From: Niabella beijingensis
GTDB lineage: Bacteria; Bacteroidota; Bacteroidia; Chitinophagales; Chitinophagaceae
Reading direction: 5' to 3'
NCBI RefSeq assembly: GCF_020034665.1
Contig: NZ_JAIQDI010000001.1
Span: 2,294,001 to 2,358,000 of the forward strand
DNA: 64,000 bases
In this document: positions 60,297-64,000 of the stretch, one piece after another
Layout: every line of letters starts with the position of its first letter
How positions within the stretch are numbered: position 1 is the first letter of the stretch
Position numbers and translations under genes: made by a program
Notes under the pieces: generated by a model
Databases searched by the model: none
Seen by the model: only the letters and a program-made list of their open reading frames with translations
What the model was told of the DNA's origin: nothing

Positions 60297-61817
60297 ATGA
60301 CAGACCTGAATATTGAAATAAAAGCACTCGAGAAAGATCAGTACGATGCCCTCAAGGAAACCATGATCGCCTGCTATCCGAGCATGCCGGAAAGCTACTG
60401 GCAGCGGGAGCAAATCAACCGCCTGATCAACCTTTTTCCCGAAGGCCAGGTAGTGATCTATATAAATGGTGTAATGGCGGCCTGTGCGCTTTCCATTATT
60501 GTGGATGAAAAGAAGGTGAACAACCGGCATAATTATAAAAGCATCACCGGCAACTACTCCTTTAACTCGCATGACCCGGAGGGTGAGATATTATATGGTA
60601 TCGATGTGTTCATCAAACCCCAGTTCCGCGGTATGCGTCTCGGGCGTCGGCTCTACGACTACCGGAAGGAACTGGCGGAACACCTGAACCTGAAAGGCAT
60701 TGTATTTGGCGGCCGCATCCCCGGCTATCACAAATACGCGCAGGAGCTGACCCCCAGTCAATACATCCAGAAGGTGAAGCAGAAAGAGCTCCACGATCCG
60801 GTACTGGACTTCCAGCTTTCCAACGATTTTCACCCGGTGCGTATTATAAAAAATTACCTGCACGGAGATGTGCAGTCGAATGAATACGGCGTTCTTCTGA
60901 AATGGGATAATATTTATTATGAAGACCTGAGCGAACAGGCCTTTCCTCTCAAACGCGTGGTACGGCTGGGATTGATACAATGGCAGATGCGGCTTTACGG
61001 CAATCTGGAAGAAATGATGACACAGGTGGAATACTTTGTGGACACGGTTTCCGGCTACCGTTGTGATTTTGCCGTATTTCCGGAATTCTTCAATGCCCCG
61101 CTGATGGCAGAATATAACCATCTTTCCGCTGCAGATGCAGTAAAGGAAGTATCAAAATATACCGCTGTAATAAGAGACCGCTTTGCCGCCCTGGCCGTAA
61201 GCTATAATATAAATATAATCACCGGCAGTATGCCGGAGGTGGCGGACGGCCGCCTTTACAACGTGGGCTATCTCTGCCACAGGGATGGCTCTGTTGATAA
61301 ATATGAAAAGATCCATGTAACGCCCGATGAAGAACGGGTATGGGGCATGGTGGGAGGCAGCCAGGTAAAAGCCTTTGATACAGACTGTGGCAAAGTAGGC
61401 ATCCTGGTATGTTACGACTCCGAATTTCCCGAGCTCAGCCGCCTGCTGGCAGATGAAGGAATGGACATCCTGTTTGTGCCATTCCTTACCGATACCCAGA
61501 ATGCCTATTTCCGGGTGCGCCACTGTGCCCAGGCCCGCGCCATTGAAAACGAATGCTATGTAGCCATTGCCGGCAATGTGGGCAACCTGCCCCAGGTACA
61601 GAATATGGACATCCAGTATGCACAATCGATGATCCTGACCCCCTGTGATTTTTCCTTCCCCTCCAATGGCATTGAAGCAGAAGCTACCCCCAATACAGAA
61701 ATGGTGGTGATCGGTGATGTGGACATCGACCTGTTGCGGCACCTTCATAAATTCGGAAGCGTTAAAAACCTGGCAGACCGGAGAACCGATGTATATGAAG
61801 TGATCCGGAAGGGCTAG
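60297..61817 (+). CDS. GNAT acetyltransferase-carbon-nitrogen hydrolase fusion
   Basis: Two enzymes in one chain of 506 residues. Residues 1-200 are a GNAT domain with the acetyl-CoA loop QFRGMRLGRRLYDYRKELAE near 109-128. Residues 222-505 are a nitrilase-superfamily amidase with the catalytic triad Glu263 (FPEFFNAP), Lys337 (YEKIHVTPDEE) and Cys372 (LVCYDSEFPEL). The fusion is known in several phyla, including Bacteroidota, and its substrate is not established; the two halves could act on an amide or amine in sequence. The gene stands alone with its own promoter box. Confidence 0.9.
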   Translation: MTDLNIEIKALEKDQYDALKETMIACYPSMPESYWQREQINRLINLFPEGQVVIYINGVMAACALSIIVDEKKVNNRHNYKSITGNYSFNSHDPEGEILYGIDVFIKPQFRGMRLGRRLYDYRKELAEHLNLKGIVFGGRIPGYHKYAQELTPSQYIQKVKQKELHDPVLDFQLSNDFHPVRIIKNYLHGDVQSNEYGVLLKWDNIYYEDLSEQAFPLKRVVRLGLIQWQMRLYGNLEEMMTQVEYFVDTVSGYRCDFAVFPEFFNAPLMAEYNHLSAADAVKEVSKYTAVIRDRFAALAVSYNINIITGSMPEVADGRLYNVGYLCHRDGSVDKYEKIHVTPDEERVWGMVGGSQVKAFDTDCGKVGILVCYDSEFPELSRLLADEGMDILFVPFLTDTQNAYFRVRHCAQARAIENECYVAIAGNVGNLPQVQNMDIQYAQSMILTPCDFSFPSNGIEAEATPNTEMVVIGDVDIDLLRHLHKFGSVKNLADRRTDVYEVIRKG

Positions 61818-61891
61818 GAGACACCTGGTCAGGTCATTTCCGGTACCCCGGAGGGCCTGTTTTTAAGCGATTTTCAGCCTTTTTTCCACAG

Positions 61892-61922
61892 TTTGTTGAT
61901 ATCTTTAAAAACGCTATTTTTG
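61892..61922 (+). promoter_or_regulatory. Promoter of the PpiD-like gene
   Basis: TTTG (61892-61895), a 19-bp spacer and TATTTTTG (61915-61922) match the Bacteroidota consensus exactly. The start codon lies 29 bp downstream. Confidence 0.75.
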
Positions 61923-61951
61923 CCAACCTTTTAATTAACTATCTATATAAC

Positions 61952-64000
61952 ATGTCAGTAATACAGAAGATCCAGGACAAATATGGCAAAGTGATGGCCG
62001 TAATCATTGGGATAGCTTTGGTCATATTTGTTGTGATGCTTGCTTTTGAGAACGGCGGCAGCCTTTTTACGGGAGATGTCCGTACCGTAGGAAAAGTTAA
62101 CGGAGAAAAAGTTGAGATCCAGCAATTTAGCGCTTTAGTAGAACAGCAAACCCAAATGATGCAGTCCCGCGGTATGGCCGGCGGTGAAGGCGCGGCACAG
62201 CAGGCAAACGATATGGCCTGGGGCCAGGAGGTTTACCGGATCCTGCTTTCACAGGAATCCAAAAAGCTGGGACTGGAAGTTGGAAGGAAAGAACTGGATA
62301 ACCTGATCTATGGCGATGAGCCCTCACAGGTAATGCAGCAATATTTTTCAAATCCTCAAACCGGTCAGTACGACCCCCGACAGGTATCGGAGATCATCAA
62401 GAATATCAAATCAAAGGGCACTGCTGAACAAAAGCAGCAGCTCAACATGATCCTGGACCAGACCGTACTCCAGCAAAGCGCTGAAAAATACAATGCCCTG
62501 CTGTCCACCAGCATTAACTTTCCCAAATGGATGATCGAAAAGCAAAATGCAGAAAACGCATTGTTGTCGAAAGTATCCTTTGTAAGAGAACCTTATACCA
62601 GCATTTCTGATTCGGCGGTAAAGGTAACCGATGGTGAAATCCAGGAATTCATCAACAAACATAAAAACGACTTCAAACAGGAAGAAAGCCGCAGTGTTTC
62701 CTATGTAGCCTTTAATGCACAGCCCAGCGCCTCCGACAGCACCGCTGCCCGTCAGCGCCTGCTGGATCTGAAACCGGCGTTTGACAGCGCCCATAATGTA
62801 AAGGACTTCCTGGTGAGTGAAGGCGTGAACAATTATTACGATGGATTCGTCAGCAGCAGCCGTATACAGGTTCCCATGAAGGACTCCATTTTAAAAGCAG
62901 GTGCCGGTAATATTTATGGTCCTTATGTGGATGGCAATACGTATGCCCTTGCAAAAATCATTGCTACCGCCGGCATCCCTGATACCGTGAAGATCCGTCA
63001 TATACTGGTAGGAACCGTACAACAGGATCCGCAAACCGGCCAGCAGATCCCGATCAGGGACAGTGCTGATGCCCGGAAGCTGGCGGACAGTCTGTTTACG
63101 GCTTTACAAAACGGCTCCAGCTTTGATACGCTGGTGGCAAAATTCTCCACGGATGCCGGCAGTACGCAGAATGGTGGTGTTTATGATAATGTTCCTTCCG
63201 GTCAGATGATGCCTGCCTTTAACGACTATATCTTTACCCATCCCGTAGGCAGCCGGGGTATTGTAAAAACGGATTATGGGTATCATATCATTGAGGTATT
63301 GGGTACCAAAGGAAGTTCAACCGGTTATAAAATCGCTTACGTATCAAAACCCATTGAGGCCAGTCAGCAGACTGATAATGCCGCAAGTGATGCCGCAACA
63401 CATTTTGCGGCCCAGGCCACCAATCAGAAATCTTTCAATGCTGCAGCTGATAAACTGCAGGCAGAAAAAGGCATCATGAAATCCATCGCTTCCGATATTC
63501 CTCCCACAGGTGCTATGATACAGGGGATCGGTGCCTCCCGAAACTTTGTAAAGAATGTATACAAAGCCAGCCTCGGGGCGGTTGTACAGCCGGAGCGCGT
63601 GGGCGATTATTATGTAGTAGGCCTGGTAACTGAAATCAATAAAGAAGGGACCATGAGCCCGGCGAAAGCACGGATGATGGTAGAGCCGATCCTGATCAAC
63701 CAGAAGAAAGCAAAAATCATAACGGCTAAAATCGGAAAGATTACCACCCTGGAAGCCGCCGCAACCGCACTTAAAAAACAGGTGGAAACCTCCGACAGCC
63801 TGCGCTTTAACGGACAAACACCATCTGCAGTTGGTTTTGAGCCCAAAGTGCTTGGCGCCGCATTTAATAAAGCAAACCTTCAAAAAGTAGTGCCGGAGGC
63901 CATTGCAGGAACACAGGGTGTATATGTGGTACGGGTAGACAATCTGATGAGCACGCCTGCAGCAGTAGAAAATATAGAGGAGACCCGGAAAATGCGCTAC
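61952..64000 (+). CDS. PpiD/SurA-like peptidylprolyl isomerase, C-terminus cut by window edge
   Basis: From the ATG at 61952 (MSVIQKIQDKYGKVMAVIIG) the frame is open for 683 codons to the window end. One membrane anchor (VMAVIIGIALVIFVVMLAF, about 14-32) is followed by a SurA_N-type chaperone region and a parvulin (rotamase) domain from about 345 to 450: VKIRHILVG, then SSFDTLVAKFSTDAGS and the closing TDYGYHIIEVLG. Further PpiD-like helical segments follow. It acts in the periplasm, probably helping outer-membrane proteins such as the SusC barrels to fold. Such proteins in Bacteroidota are usually about 700 residues long, so little is missing. Confidence 0.92.
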   Translation, partial: MSVIQKIQDKYGKVMAVIIGIALVIFVVMLAFENGGSLFTGDVRTVGKVNGEKVEIQQFSALVEQQTQMMQSRGMAGGEGAAQQANDMAWGQEVYRILLSQESKKLGLEVGRKELDNLIYGDEPSQVMQQYFSNPQTGQYDPRQVSEIIKNIKSKGTAEQKQQLNMILDQTVLQQSAEKYNALLSTSINFPKWMIEKQNAENALLSKVSFVREPYTSISDSAVKVTDGEIQEFINKHKNDFKQEESRSVSYVAFNAQPSASDSTAARQRLLDLKPAFDSAHNVKDFLVSEGVNNYYDGFVSSSRIQVPMKDSILKAGAGNIYGPYVDGNTYALAKIIATAGIPDTVKIRHILVGTVQQDPQTGQQIPIRDSADARKLADSLFTALQNGSSFDTLVAKFSTDAGSTQNGGVYDNVPSGQMMPAFNDYIFTHPVGSRGIVKTDYGYHIIEVLGTKGSSTGYKIAYVSKPIEASQQTDNAASDAATHFAAQATNQKSFNAAADKLQAEKGIMKSIASDIPPTGAMIQGIGASRNFVKNVYKASLGAVVQPERVGDYYVVGLVTEINKEGTMSPAKARMMVEPILINQKKAKIITAKIGKITTLEAAATALKKQVETSDSLRFNGQTPSAVGFEPKVLGAAFNKANLQKVVPEAIAGTQGVYVVRVDNLMSTPAAVENIEETRKMRY

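Noticed and set aside
1..64000. tRNA, rRNA or tmRNA genes
   Set aside because: I looked in the larger intergenic regions and found no cloverleaf or rRNA-like sequence.

Overview
The window looks like chromosome of a Bacteroidota bacterium, most likely Chitinophagaceae. The signs are three SusC/SusD outer-membrane pairs, many lipoproteins, DUF families typical of this phylum, and promoters with the Bacteroidota TTTG / TAnnTTTG elements instead of -35/-10. GC content is moderate and falls in an accessory stretch at about 41.2-46.9 kb. Family names come from reading the proteins without a database search.

Layout. 1-9 kb: housekeeping and small genes (cut-off lipoprotein, DUF3127 protein, DUF2459-type protein, PAP2-like membrane protein, recA, DUF6686-type protein), a frameshifted gene remnant, a PLP-dependent trans-sulfuration enzyme, a beta-lactamase-fold lipoprotein and a membrane-anchored AraC regulator. 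9.0-17.7 kb: one 2895-residue cyclic beta-1,2-glucan synthase-type enzyme (GT84, GH94 and membrane segments). 17.8-40.7 kb: a two-armed polysaccharide-utilization locus. Leftward it carries a GntR/periplasmic-binding-type regulator, an SSS sugar symporter, SusC, a small secreted protein, SusD, two surface lipoproteins and a GH95 alpha-L-fucosidase-type enzyme. Rightward it carries a second SusC/SusD, a clan GH-D-like hydrolase and a GH36 alpha-galactosidase. A 21-bp inverted repeat lies between the arms. Related half sites lie just downstream of the leftward susC promoter and upstream of the glucan synthase gene, suggesting one regulon.

41-51 kb: accessory genes and debris. These are a DUF695 protein, a GNAT acetyltransferase, a DHFR-fold protein, a lipoprotein plus a RhuM-Fic fusion, a decayed REP-type transposase, a nucleoid-associated protein, an aldo/keto reductase and an XRE-type protein whose helix-turn-helix carries a palindromic insertion. 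They are followed by 1.5 kb of repeats: two tandem 331-bp units, two copies of a structured intergenic element, a KilA-N gene tail and a paired-hairpin repeat.

51-64 kb: a zinc alcohol dehydrogenase, then the most interesting unit, which is leftward: a canonical promoter, a SAM-I (S-box) riboswitch, a possible 40-codon leader ORF ending in four cysteines, then SusC, SusD and a TlpA-like thiol-disulfide protein. This looks like an outer-membrane acquisition system for a sulfur compound under sulfur control. A DUF3472 protein, a GNAT/carbon-nitrogen hydrolase fusion and a PpiD-like periplasmic chaperone (cut by the window edge) complete the window.
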